This document shows positions 1-6,453 of a stretch of 10,502 bases of DNA, one piece after another. The stretch comes from Betaproteobacteria bacterium RIFCSPLOWO2_02_FULL_68_150 (GTDB lineage: Bacteria > Pseudomonadota > Gammaproteobacteria > Burkholderiales > SG8-39). Under the pieces are notes generated by a model. It was not told the origin of the DNA. It did not search any database and saw only the letters and a list, made by a program, of their open reading frames with translations. The stretch is taken from contig MERE01000004.1 of the NCBI GenBank assembly GCA_001771975.1, positions 1 through 10,502 on the forward strand. The letters are read 5' to 3'. How positions within the stretch are numbered: the stretch's first letter is position 1; every line of letters begins with the position of its first letter. The position numbers and the translations under genes were made by a program.

Positions 1-15
1 CACTAGAATCCCGCG

Positions 16-1053
16 ATGCGCGATTTCGCCCGCAGCATCGTCCGCTGGCAGCGGCAGCGTGGCCGCCGTGGCATGCCGTGGCAGGGCGTGCGCGATCCGT
101 ACCGCGTCTGGCTGTCGGAAATCATGCTCCAGCAGACCCGGGTGGACGCGGTGACTGGCTACTACCTGCGGTTTCTCGCCCGCTTTCCGGATGTCGGCGC
201 GCTGGCGCAAGCGTCGCAGCACGAGGTCCTGCAGCTGTGGAGCGGGCTTGGCTACTACGCGCGTGCGCGCAACCTGCATGCGGCGGCGCGCGAGCTGGTC
301 GCTGCGCGAGCCGGGCGTTTTCCGCGCTCAGCCGAGGCGCTCGCCGCGCTGCCCGGCGTCGGCCGCTCCACAGCCGCCGCGATCGCGGTGTTCGCCTTCG
401 GCCGCAGAGCGGCGATCCTCGACGGCAACGTCAAGCGCGTGCTGGCGCGTTGCTTCGGCGTCGCCGGATTTCCGGGCGAGACCGCCGTCGCGCGCCAGTT
501 GTGGATGCTCGCTGAACGCCTTGTTCCGGCGCGTGGCGTGCGCGCGTATACGCAGGGACTGATGGATCTCGGAGCCACGGTTTGCCGCCGCGTGCGTCCG
601 CTTTGCGGCGCCTGTCCGGTGGCGGCGCACTGCGTGGCCCTGCGCGAGGGCCGCATCGCGCAATTGCCGGCGCCGCGGCCGCGCCTGGCGCTGCCGCTGC
701 GCAAGGCACACTGGCTGATCGCGCTGCACGCCGGCCGCGTACTGTTGGAACGACGGCCGCCGAGCGGTCTCTGGGGTGGACTCTGGGCCTTTCCGGAAGC
801 GCACGGCCGGGACGCGCGCGCGCTCGGCCGTGCCGTCGGTTGCGAGATCGCCTCGCTGCGGCGCCTGCCACCGCTGGAGCACGGGTTCACGCATTTTCGC
901 TTGCGCGTGCAGCCGCTCGTGTGCCAAGTCCGGCGCTGCACGCCGCGCGCCGAGCAGGGCGGGCGGCTCTGGCTAGACCTCGCCGATGCCGCCGGGAGCG
1001 CGGTGCCGGCACCGGTGCGTACGCTGCTGCTGCGCTTGGCGCCCGGGCGCTGA
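16..1053 (+). CDS. mutY: Adenine DNA glycosylase MutY
   Basis: This gene encodes the base-excision repair glycosylase that removes adenine mispaired with 8-oxoguanine (or G), preventing G:C to T:A changes. The 345-residue protein shows the whole MutY plan. The helical domain has SEIMLQQT with catalytic Glu36, and the helix-hairpin-helix LPGVGRSTAAAI lies at 112-123, with Ser118 where endonuclease III has Lys. ILDGNVKRVLAR carries catalytic Asp137. A [4Fe-4S] cluster loop follows with Cys190, 197, 200 and 206 in the canonical C-x6-C-x2-C-x5-C spacing. The C-terminal NUDIX-like domain (about 230-340) keeps an FTH loop at 291-293 of the kind that reads 8-oxoG. An in-frame TAG at 4-6 makes ATG 16 the first possible start; no good Shine-Dalgarno is visible. 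That TAG might end an upstream gene, but too little sequence is present to say. The gene ends 7 bp before the convergent rapZ stop. Confidence 0.97.
   Translation: MRDFARSIVRWQRQRGRRGMPWQGVRDPYRVWLSEIMLQQTRVDAVTGYYLRFLARFPDVGALAQASQHEVLQLWSGLGYYARARNLHAAARELVAARAGRFPRSAEALAALPGVGRSTAAAIAVFAFGRRAAILDGNVKRVLARCFGVAGFPGETAVARQLWMLAERLVPARGVRAYTQGLMDLGATVCRRVRPLCGACPVAAHCVALREGRIAQLPAPRPRLALPLRKAHWLIALHAGRVLLERRPPSGLWGGLWAFPEAHGRDARALGRAVGCEIASLRRLPPLEHGFTHFRLRVQPLVCQVRRCTPRAEQGGRLWLDLADAAGSAVPAPVRTLLLRLAPGR
1039..1050. repeat. 12-bp perfect palindrome at the 3' end of mutY
   Basis: GCGCCCGGGCGC is its own reverse complement and lies in the last codons of mutY, immediately before its TGA. Such palindromes arise by chance in very GC-rich coding DNA. 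It is recorded because it sits beside a second dyad (1064-1081) at a convergent gene junction with no other room for a terminator. Confidence 0.35.
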
Positions 1054-1060
1054 GCGCGTT

Positions 1061-1903
1061 TCAGGCCTCGGCGGCGAGGCCGCGATGGCGCACCAGCACG
1101 CGCCATTGCGCGCCGAAGGCCTGCGCCAACTTCTCGGCGAGGTAGACCGAGCGATGCCGGCCGCCGGTACAGCCGACCGCTACGGTCAGGTAACTGCGAT
1201 TGTCGCGCACCACCTCGGGCAGCCAGCGGCCCAGGAATACGCGCACGTCGCCGAGCAACTGCTGCACTTCCTCCTGGCGGTCGAGGAACTCGATCACCGC
1301 CGGGTCGCGACCGGTGAGCGGCCGCAAGGCCGGGTCGTAATGCGGATTGGGGAGCATGCGCGCGTCGATCACCCAGTCGGCGTCGAGCGGCAGTCCGTCC
1401 CGGTAGGCAAAGGATTCGAACAGCAGCGTCAGCGCGCCGCCGCCGAGGCCGAGCAGATCGCGGATCCAGTTGCGCAGCACCTTGGGCTGCAGGCTGCTCG
1501 TGTCGATGCGGTGTCCGAGCGCGGCGGCATCGGCGAGCAGGGTGCGCTCCTCGGCGATCGCTTCTTCGAGCGTGAGGCCGGCGCCGGCGAGCGGGTGGCG
1601 GCGGCGCGTCTCCGAAAAACGCTTCAGCAGCTCGGTCGCCGAAGCCTCCAGGAACAGCAGCCGGCAATCGACGCCGCGCGTCTTGAGGGCCGCGATGCGC
1701 TCGGGCAGCGACGACAGCGCCGCGCTGCGCGCGTCGACGCTCAGCGCAATGCGCTCGTAGCCCGCGCCGCGCACGAACTCGAGCGTGTCGTCGATCAGCG
1801 TCGCGGGCAGGTTGTCGATGCAGTAAAAGCCCGCATCCTCGAGCACGTCGAGCGCGATGCTCTTGCCGGAACCGGACAGCCCGCTTACGAGGATCAGCTG
1901 CAT
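1061..1903 (-). CDS. rapZ: RapZ, P-loop NTPase / RNase adaptor protein
   Basis: This is the 280-residue RapZ (YvcJ/YhbJ) protein, a cytosolic P-loop nucleotide-binding regulator. In Escherichia coli it binds the small RNAs GlmY and GlmZ and directs RNase E to GlmZ, so tuning glucosamine-6-phosphate synthesis for the envelope; elsewhere the partner may differ. The Walker A motif GLSGSGKS is at 8-15, followed by the family block FYCIDNLP (26-33). The C-terminal half holds DARMLPNPHY (180-189) and GCTGGRHRSV (244-253), both hallmarks of the family. Length is close to the E. coli protein (284). The C-terminus ends VRHRGLAAEA and lacks the lysine/arginine cluster that E. coli RapZ uses for RNA binding. 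The start ATG at 1903 lies 7 bp after the hprK stop, so translation is probably coupled. It is the last gene of the minus-strand array and converges on mutY. Confidence 0.96.
   Translation of the reverse strand: MQLILVSGLSGSGKSIALDVLEDAGFYCIDNLPATLIDDTLEFVRGAGYERIALSVDARSAALSSLPERIAALKTRGVDCRLLFLEASATELLKRFSETRRRHPLAGAGLTLEEAIAEERTLLADAAALGHRIDTSSLQPKVLRNWIRDLLGLGGGALTLLFESFAYRDGLPLDADWVIDARMLPNPHYDPALRPLTGRDPAVIEFLDRQEEVQQLLGDVRVFLGRWLPEVVRDNRSYLTVAVGCTGGRHRSVYLAEKLAQAFGAQWRVLVRHRGLAAEA
1064..1081. terminator. GC-rich hairpin at the mutY/rapZ convergent junction
   Basis: GGCCTCG and CGAGGCC form a perfect 7-bp stem around the 4-base loop GCGG. It overlaps the last codons of rapZ and starts 11 bases after the mutY stop codon. 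There is no T-run on either side in either direction, so it is not a classical intrinsic terminator. It could still slow polymerase or protect mRNA 3' ends of both genes. The structure is seen directly; the role is inference. Confidence 0.3.
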
Positions 1904-1910
1904 GCCCGGC

Positions 1911-2861
1911 CTAATCGTCCTGCTGCGGTGCCTCGCGCTCCATGGCCTGCTTCTGCCGCGCGACGAACTCGGCCATCGAATCGATGCCGCGAAGCTGCAG
2001 GATGTAGTTGCGCACCGCGGCCTCGAGCAGCACCGCGAGGTTGCGCCCGGCCGCGACCGGGATGATGACCTTGCGCACCGTGACGCCGAGGATTTCCTCG
2101 GACAGCTCCGTGAGCGGCAGCCGCTCGCCGGCGTCGCGCGTGCCGCCGGCGACGGGCTTTTCGAGCTGCACGACCAGCCTGAGCTTCATCTTGGGCCGCA
2201 CCGCGGTCTGGCCGAAGATGGTGCGCACGTTGAGCAGGCCGAGCCCGCGCACCTCGATGAAATCCCTCAGCAGCGGCGGACAGCGCCCTTCGAGCGTGGT
2301 CGCGGCGAGGCGCGAGATCTCGGCGATGTCGTCGGCCACCAGGCCATGGCCGCGGCTGATCAGCTCGAGGCCGAGTTCGCTCTTGCCGACGCCGGATTCG
2401 CCGGTGATCAATACCCCCACGCCGAGCACGTCCATGAACACGCCGTGCCGCTCGGTGGTGTCGGCGAGCGCCTTGGCGAGGTAGCGGGAGAGCTTCTCGA
2501 TCACCGCGGCGGCCGAACGCTGCGTCGAGAACAGGGCGGTGCCGGTGCGCTGCGCGCCCGCCAGCAGCTCAGGCAGCGGCTCGATGCCGTCCGCGACGAT
2601 CACTGCGCTGGGCGCCGCGGCGAACAACCGCGTCGCGAACCGCGCGCGATGCTCGGGATCTTCGGCCGCGGCGAGTCTCGCCTCGTAGGCGCCCATCACC
2701 TGGATCGAATTCGGATGCGTGAAATTGAGGTGGCCGATCAGCGCCGCGGAGGCCGCGGCCTCGCGGCGCACCAGCGCGGCGCTGTCCAGCCCCGCAAGCC
2801 ACGCGAGCGCCAGCGCCTCGCGGTTGTCGTCATGCAGCCGCTTGACGTGGACCTGCCGCAT
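1911..2861 (-). CDS. hprK: HPr kinase/phosphorylase HprK
   Basis: HprK is the bifunctional enzyme that phosphorylates a serine of the PTS phosphocarrier HPr with ATP or pyrophosphate, and removes it by phosphorolysis. The 316-residue protein is full length: an N-terminal regulatory domain (about 1-130) plus the C-terminal kinase domain, unlike the shortened alphaproteobacterial form. Walker A GESGVGKS is at 154-161, the conserved histidine of the RHG motif is His139, VADD gives Asp177-178, and the family signature EVRGLGLLNVRTIFG is at 203-217. TRDAGER (241-247) fits the phosphorolysis loop. The N-terminal VKRLHDDNREALALAWLAG block supports ATG 2861. That start lies inside ptsN, giving a 32-bp overlap; no Shine-Dalgarno is obvious, so coupling to ptsN translation is likely. 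The substrate HPr is not encoded in the window. The gene lies between ptsN and rapZ, as in many betaproteobacteria. Confidence 0.96.
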   Translation of the reverse strand: MRQVHVKRLHDDNREALALAWLAGLDSAALVRREAAASAALIGHLNFTHPNSIQVMGAYEARLAAAEDPEHRARFATRLFAAAPSAVIVADGIEPLPELLAGAQRTGTALFSTQRSAAAVIEKLSRYLAKALADTTERHGVFMDVLGVGVLITGESGVGKSELGLELISRGHGLVADDIAEISRLAATTLEGRCPPLLRDFIEVRGLGLLNVRTIFGQTAVRPKMKLRLVVQLEKPVAGGTRDAGERLPLTELSEEILGVTVRKVIIPVAAGRNLAVLLEAAVRNYILQLRGIDSMAEFVARQKQAMEREAPQQDD

Positions 2862-3315
2862 CCGGCTGCCAAGCGGAAATGAGGCGATGCAGCGTCCCCG
2901 CGTCGGGCGCTCCGGCGAGGGCGTCGCGCAGGTCGCGATCGCTGAACATCTGCGCCAGCTCGGAAAGGATCTGCAGGTGCTTCTCGGTGGCCTGTTCCGG
3001 CACCAGCAGCGTGAACACCAGGCTCACCGGCTTGCCGTCCGGGGCGTCGAACGGCACCGGCTGCGCCAGCCGCACGAAGGCTCCGAGCGCATCCTTGAGG
3101 CCCTTGATGCGGCCGTGCGGGATCGCGATCCCCTGCCCGAGGCCGGTCGAGCCGAGCCGCTCGCGGTCGAACAGGCTGTCGAACACCAGGTTGCGCGCGA
3201 TGCCGTGATGGTTCTCGAACAACAGGCCGATCTGCTCGAAAAGCCGCTTCTTGCTGGACACCGGCAAGTCGAGCACGACATTGCCCGGTGGGAGAAGCTT
3301 GGCGACCAGATTCAT
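2830..3315 (-). CDS. ptsN: PTS EIIA-Ntr protein PtsN
   Basis: PtsN is the terminal phosphoacceptor of the nitrogen-related phosphotransferase system (PtsP-PtsO-PtsN). It transports no sugar; its phosphorylation state regulates targets such as potassium uptake, sensor kinases and metabolic enzymes. The 161-residue protein is one EIIA type-2 domain. GSTGLGQGIAIPHGRIKGL (55-73) carries the phosphorylated His67, and VFTLLVPEQATEKHLQILSEL (100-120) is the second conserved block, with His113 near the active site. The open frame continues upstream without a stop, but ATG 3315 begins the protein-like sequence (MNLVAKLLPPGNVVLDL) and lies just below a TATAAT box; no strong Shine-Dalgarno precedes it. 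The gene follows hpf after 71 bp and overlaps hprK by 32 bp. Placement beside rpoN explains the family's name. Confidence 0.95.
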   Translation of the reverse strand: MNLVAKLLPPGNVVLDLPVSSKKRLFEQIGLLFENHHGIARNLVFDSLFDRERLGSTGLGQGIAIPHGRIKGLKDALGAFVRLAQPVPFDAPDGKPVSLVFTLLVPEQATEKHLQILSELAQMFSDRDLRDALAGAPDAGTLHRLISAWQPDAAGPRQAAA

Positions 3316-3348
3316 GCAGCCGGGAGGAATGGGCCGGAGAGGGCGCGC

Positions 3349-3354
3349 ATTATA
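3349..3354 (-). promoter_or_regulatory. Possible sigma-70 -10 box for ptsN-hprK-rapZ
   Basis: The - strand reads CGCTATAATGCGCGCC in the hpf/ptsN gap, with a perfect TATAAT followed by a G+C-rich stretch of the kind found just downstream of stringently controlled promoters. A start about 7 bases downstream would give a leader of roughly 27 nt before the ptsN ATG at 3315. No good -35 hexamer is found at 16-18 bp spacing (17 bp gives TCCGAG), so the assignment rests on the -10 alone. An AT-rich hexamer is conspicuous in this GC-rich background. Confidence 0.4.
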
Positions 3355-3386
3355 GCGGAATCCGGCAGGGTCTCGGACTGGCCCGG

Positions 3387-3698
3387 CTAGCGGAGCTTGA
3401 TCGGGTCGTGCGGCGTGTCGAAGCGCTTGCGCTTGTACTTCAGGACCTGGCGGTCGAGCTTGTCGACCAGCAGGTCGATGGCAGCGTACAGATCGTCGTC
3501 CTCGCACTGGCAATGGATGTCCTTGCCGCGCACGTGCAGGGTCACTTCGGCCTTCTGCTTGAGCTTCGCCACCGACAGGATCACATGGGCGTCGATCAGG
3601 TGGTCGAAATGCCGCTTCACGCGCTCCAGCTTCGAATTGACGTACTTGCGGATCGCCGGTGTCACTTCGAGCTGGTGGCCGCTGACGTTCAGGTTCAT
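3387..3698 (-). CDS. hpf: Ribosome hibernation promoting factor, short form (HPF/YfiA family)
   Basis: Hpf binds the small ribosomal subunit near the decoding centre and helps store inactive ribosomes in stationary phase or starvation. The 103-residue protein is the short, single-domain form (beta-alpha-beta-beta-beta-alpha). It opens MNLNVSGHQLEVTPAIRKYV and has family blocks KLERVKRHFDHLIDAHVIL (23-41) and DDDLYAAIDLLVDKLDRQV (67-85), then a basic tail LKYKRKRF. It lacks the C-terminal dimerisation domain of long HPF. Older annotations call it sigma-54 modulation protein because of its place next to rpoN, which it follows by 39 bp. The start ATG at 3698 has the best ribosome-binding site in the window, which suggests that it is made in larger amounts than its neighbours. 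Confidence 0.95.
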   Translation of the reverse strand: MNLNVSGHQLEVTPAIRKYVNSKLERVKRHFDHLIDAHVILSVAKLKQKAEVTLHVRGKDIHCQCEDDDLYAAIDLLVDKLDRQVLKYKRKRFDTPHDPIKLR

Positions 3699-3710
3699 TC
3701 CTCGCCTCCT
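3699..3710 (-). promoter_or_regulatory. Strong Shine-Dalgarno of hpf
   Basis: The - strand reads AGGAGGCGAGGA directly before the hpf ATG, with the full AGGAGG at 3705-3710 and a 6-base spacer. Other genes in the array show weak or no Shine-Dalgarno and mostly rely on overlaps or tiny gaps. This site fixes the hpf start and suggests efficient translation. Confidence 0.75.
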
Positions 3711-3737
3711 CGACGGTCGAAACGGGGGCCGGTTGCC

Positions 3738-5141
3738 TCAGAGAGCCTTGCGCTGGTGGGTCGGTCGAATTTGCAGGGCTTCGCGGTATTTCGCGACCGT
3801 GCGTCGCGCCACCACGATACCCTGTTGCGCCAGAATTTGCGAGATGCGCGCATCGGAAAGCGGCGCGCGCGCGTTCTCCGCCGCGACCAGCTGCCGGATG
3901 AGGGCGCGGATCGCCTTGCCGGAGGCGGCGCCGCCGGTATCGGTGGCGACATGGCTGCCGAAAAAGTACTTGAGCTCGAAGGTGCCGCGTGGCGTCGCCA
4001 TGTACTTCTGCGTCGTCACCCGCGAGATCGTGCTTTCGTGCAGGCCGAGCGCCTCGGCGATCTCGCGCAGCACCATCGGCCGCATCGCGACGTCGCCGTG
4101 CTCGAGAAAATGCCGCTGCCGCTCGACGATCGCCTGCGCCACGCGCAGGATGGTGTCGAAGCGCTGCTGCACGTTCTTGATCAGCCAGCGCGCCTCCTGC
4201 AGCTGCGTGCCCAGGCCGGGGCTGCCGTTGGCGCGGCCGGCGGCGAGCTGCGCGTAGAGGCGGTGGATGCGCAGCTTCGGCATCGCTTCCGCATTGAGCG
4301 CCACGCGCCACGCGCCCTTGACCTTGCGCGCGATGACATCGGGAATGACGTAGCGCGCCTCGAGTTTGGCGAACGCAGCGCCGGGCCTCGGATTGAGTCC
4401 CCGGATCAGCTGCTGCGCGGCGCGCAGCTCGTCATCGCCGGCGCCCGTGGCGGCGCGCAGCCGCACGTAGTCGTGCGCCGCCAGCAGCTCGAGGTGGCGC
4501 TCGGCGATCGCCAGCGCCAGCCGGCCGGTCGCGCCGTCGGCGTGGCGCGCGCGCAGCTGCAGGGCGAGGCATTCGCCGGGAGTTCGGCCGCCCACGCCGA
4601 CCGGTTCCATGTACTGCAGGTGGCGCAGCGCGATCGCCAGGTCATCCACCCCGGCGTCGACCTCCGGCGGCAGCAGCGCCGCGATCTCCTCGAGGTTCTG
4701 CGTCAGATAACCGTCCTCGTCGAGCGCGTCGATCAGGAGCCCGACCAGCGCGCGGTCGCGCAAGTCCAGGTTGAGCAGGCCGAGTTGCGCCACCAGGTGG
4801 TCGCGCAGGGTCGGTGTATCGGGCATCGAAAACGCCCGGTCGCCGTCGTCTTCGTCGTCGCCGCGCGGCCACGCGGTGCCATAGTCGGCCGGCAGTTCCT
4901 CGGCGCGGCTGCGCTCGGCCGCGTCGCCGCCGCGCGGCGCGGACTCGGCGGCGGCGCGCTCGTCGGCGGCGTCGTCGTCCGCTTCGCCTTCGGCGCGCTC
5001 GAGCACCGGATTCTCGGCCAGCAGGCGCTCGATCTCCTGGTTCAGCTCGACCGTCGAGAGCTGCAGCAGGCGGATGGCTTGCTGCAGTTGCGGCGTCAGC
5101 GTCAGGTGCTGCGAGAGGCGGAACTGCAGCGTGGGTTTCAT
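3738..5141 (-). CDS. rpoN: RNA polymerase sigma-54 factor RpoN
   Basis: RpoN directs RNA polymerase to -24/-12 promoters that need AAA+ activators, typically for nitrogen use, motility and stress genes. The 467-residue protein has all three regions. Region I (about 1-48) is the glutamine- and leucine-rich activator-interacting segment with QHLTLTPQLQQAIRLLQLS. Region II (about 50-105) is an acidic, disordered linker. Region III is the core-binding and DNA-binding part, with the helix-turn-helix near 357-383 (VLREIAEALGLHESTISRV) and a perfect RpoN box ARRTVAKYRE at 445-454. The core-binding motif usually written GVGARDLxECL reads GVGGRTPGECL here (182-192). The start ATG at 5141 is 6 bp after the lptB stop, so it probably shares that transcript. 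hpf follows after 39 bp. Confidence 0.97.
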   Translation of the reverse strand: MKPTLQFRLSQHLTLTPQLQQAIRLLQLSTVELNQEIERLLAENPVLERAEGEADDDAADERAAAESAPRGGDAAERSRAEELPADYGTAWPRGDDEDDGDRAFSMPDTPTLRDHLVAQLGLLNLDLRDRALVGLLIDALDEDGYLTQNLEEIAALLPPEVDAGVDDLAIALRHLQYMEPVGVGGRTPGECLALQLRARHADGATGRLALAIAERHLELLAAHDYVRLRAATGAGDDELRAAQQLIRGLNPRPGAAFAKLEARYVIPDVIARKVKGAWRVALNAEAMPKLRIHRLYAQLAAGRANGSPGLGTQLQEARWLIKNVQQRFDTILRVAQAIVERQRHFLEHGDVAMRPMVLREIAEALGLHESTISRVTTQKYMATPRGTFELKYFFGSHVATDTGGAASGKAIRALIRQLVAAENARAPLSDARISQILAQQGIVVARRTVAKYREALQIRPTHQRKAL

Positions 5142-5147
5142 GCCCGC

Positions 5148-5870
5148 CTACATGCGGAAGTTCTCGCCGAGATACACGCGGCGCACGTTTTCATTGTAGA
5201 TGATGTCGTCGGGCCGGCCGGAAGCAAGCACCGCGCCTTCGTTGATGATGTAGGCGCGATCGCAGATGCCGAGCGTCTCGCGCACGTTGTGGTCGGTGAT
5301 CAGCACGCCGATGCTGCGCTCCCTGAGGAAGCGGATGATGCGCTGGATGTCGAGCACTGCAAGCGGATCGACGCCGGCGAACGGCTCGTCGAGCAGGATG
5401 AACAGCGGCTTGGTGCCGAGCGCGCGCGCGATCTCGAGGCGCCGGCGCTCGCCGCCCGAGAGCGCGTGCGCCGGGTGCTTGCGCAGGTGGCCGATGTTGA
5501 GCTCGGCGAGCAGCTCGGCGAGGCGCGTCTCGACCTGCGCCGGCGCGAGCCCCTGCAGCTCGAGCACCGCCTGCACGTTTTCCTCCACGGTGAGCTTGCG
5601 GAACACCGAGTTCTCCTGCGGCAGATAGGAGATGCCGAGCCGCGCGCGGCGGTGGATCGGCAGTCGCGTCAGGTCCCTGCCATCGAGGCGGATGCGTCCG
5701 GCGTCTGCCGGCACCAGACCGACAATCATGTAGAAGCAGGTGGTCTTGCCGGCGCCGTTCGGACCGAGCAGGCCGACCACTTCGCCGCTCGCGACTTCGA
5801 GCGACGCTCCCTGCACCACGGTGCGCGCCTTGTAGCGCTTGCGCAGGTTCTCGGCGCGCAGGATGCTCAT
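5148..5870 (-). CDS. lptB: Lipopolysaccharide export ATP-binding protein LptB
   Basis: LptB is the cytoplasmic ATPase of the LptB2FG ABC transporter, which extracts lipopolysaccharide from the inner membrane and pushes it along the Lpt bridge. The 240-residue protein has every ABC motif: Walker A GPNGAGKT (36-43), Q-loop Gln85 in YLPQENSVF, signature LSGGE (137-141), Walker B FILLDEP (157-163), D-loop AGVD (165-168) and switch His194 in TDHN. The YLPQENSVFRKLTVEENV block is typical of LptB rather than of amino-acid ABC ATPases. The start ATG at 5870 overlaps the lptA stop as ATGA, which selects it over earlier codons in the long open frame. The membrane partners lptF and lptG are not in the window. 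Confidence 0.97.
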   Translation of the reverse strand: MSILRAENLRKRYKARTVVQGASLEVASGEVVGLLGPNGAGKTTCFYMIVGLVPADAGRIRLDGRDLTRLPIHRRARLGISYLPQENSVFRKLTVEENVQAVLELQGLAPAQVETRLAELLAELNIGHLRKHPAHALSGGERRRLEIARALGTKPLFILLDEPFAGVDPLAVLDIQRIIRFLRERSIGVLITDHNVRETLGICDRAYIINEGAVLASGRPDDIIYNENVRRVYLGENFRM

Positions 5871-6448
5871 CGCGCCGGTGGTTTGTCGGCATCCGGCTTG
5901 CCGGGGCCGGCAGGCGGCGCCGCCCCCGGCGCCTTGGGCTGGATCACGGCGCGCACGCGGCCCGCGGGCGCGGCGCCCTTGGCGGCGCTCGCGGAAAACA
6001 CCTCCGTACGCTGGTCCAGAGCGATGTATTCGCCGCGCACCTCGTCCTGGTCGCGCAGCACGCGTGCGCGCTCGTGCAGCTCGACCTTTTCGTTGCGGTC
6101 GTCGATCTCTACGCGCAGCGCCTCGGCCTCCGCCCATACCCCTTCGCGCTCACCGCGCGGATCGCTGCGCTGCCGGAATCGCGCCGGCTTGCCGGTCGCG
6201 GTGGCGTGCTGGAAGCCGTCCGCGTCCTGCCGCACCACGATGCGGTCGGCGTGCACGCTGATGGTGCCCTTGCTCAGCACCACGTTGCCCTCGAAGATGC
6301 TGATGCGCCGCGCGTCGTCGGCGCTCATGCGGTCAGCCTCGAGCCGGGTCGGCTTGCTGCGGTCGGCTTTTTCCGCGTGCGCGGCAGGCATCGGCAAACA
6401 GAGCAGCGCCGCCGCAACGGCGGCAATGGGCAGGTGGCGTGTCGGCAT
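5867..6448 (-). CDS. lptA: Lipopolysaccharide transport periplasmic protein LptA
   Basis: LptA forms the periplasmic bridge that carries lipopolysaccharide from LptC to the outer-membrane LptDE complex. The 193-residue precursor begins with a Sec signal peptide (hydrophobic segment about 7-22, probable cleavage after AHA at 25). The OstA/LptA beta-jellyroll follows, with LEADRMSADDARRISIFEGNV (36-56, the opening strand of the family) and ISVHADRIVVRQD (63-75). It ends with RVRAVIQP and a 22-residue low-complexity tail rich in Pro, Ala, Gly and Lys, probably disordered. The start ATG at 6448 is 5 bp after the lptC stop, has an AGGAAA-type ribosome site about 10 bases upstream, and begins a clear signal peptide; the longer upstream frame is not protein-like. 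Its stop overlaps lptB as ATGA. Confidence 0.95.
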   Translation of the reverse strand: MPTRHLPIAAVAAALLCLPMPAAHAEKADRSKPTRLEADRMSADDARRISIFEGNVVLSKGTISVHADRIVVRQDADGFQHATATGKPARFRQRSDPRGEREGVWAEAEALRVEIDDRNEKVELHERARVLRDQDEVRGEYIALDQRTEVFSASAAKGAAPAGRVRAVIQPKAPGAAPPAGPGKPDADKPPAR

Positions 6449-6453
6449 GGCGT

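Noticed and set aside
255..1667. Long - strand frame continuing across rapZ and mutY
   Set aside because: It is a shadow frame of rapZ and mutY, with Arg/Ala/Pro-rich sequence and no motif; both real genes have intact family signatures.
3316..4311. N-terminal extension of the ptsN frame upstream of ATG 3315
   Set aside because: The extended frame runs through hpf and rpoN in another phase and has no protein-like features; PtsN begins at MNLVAK with the usual family length.
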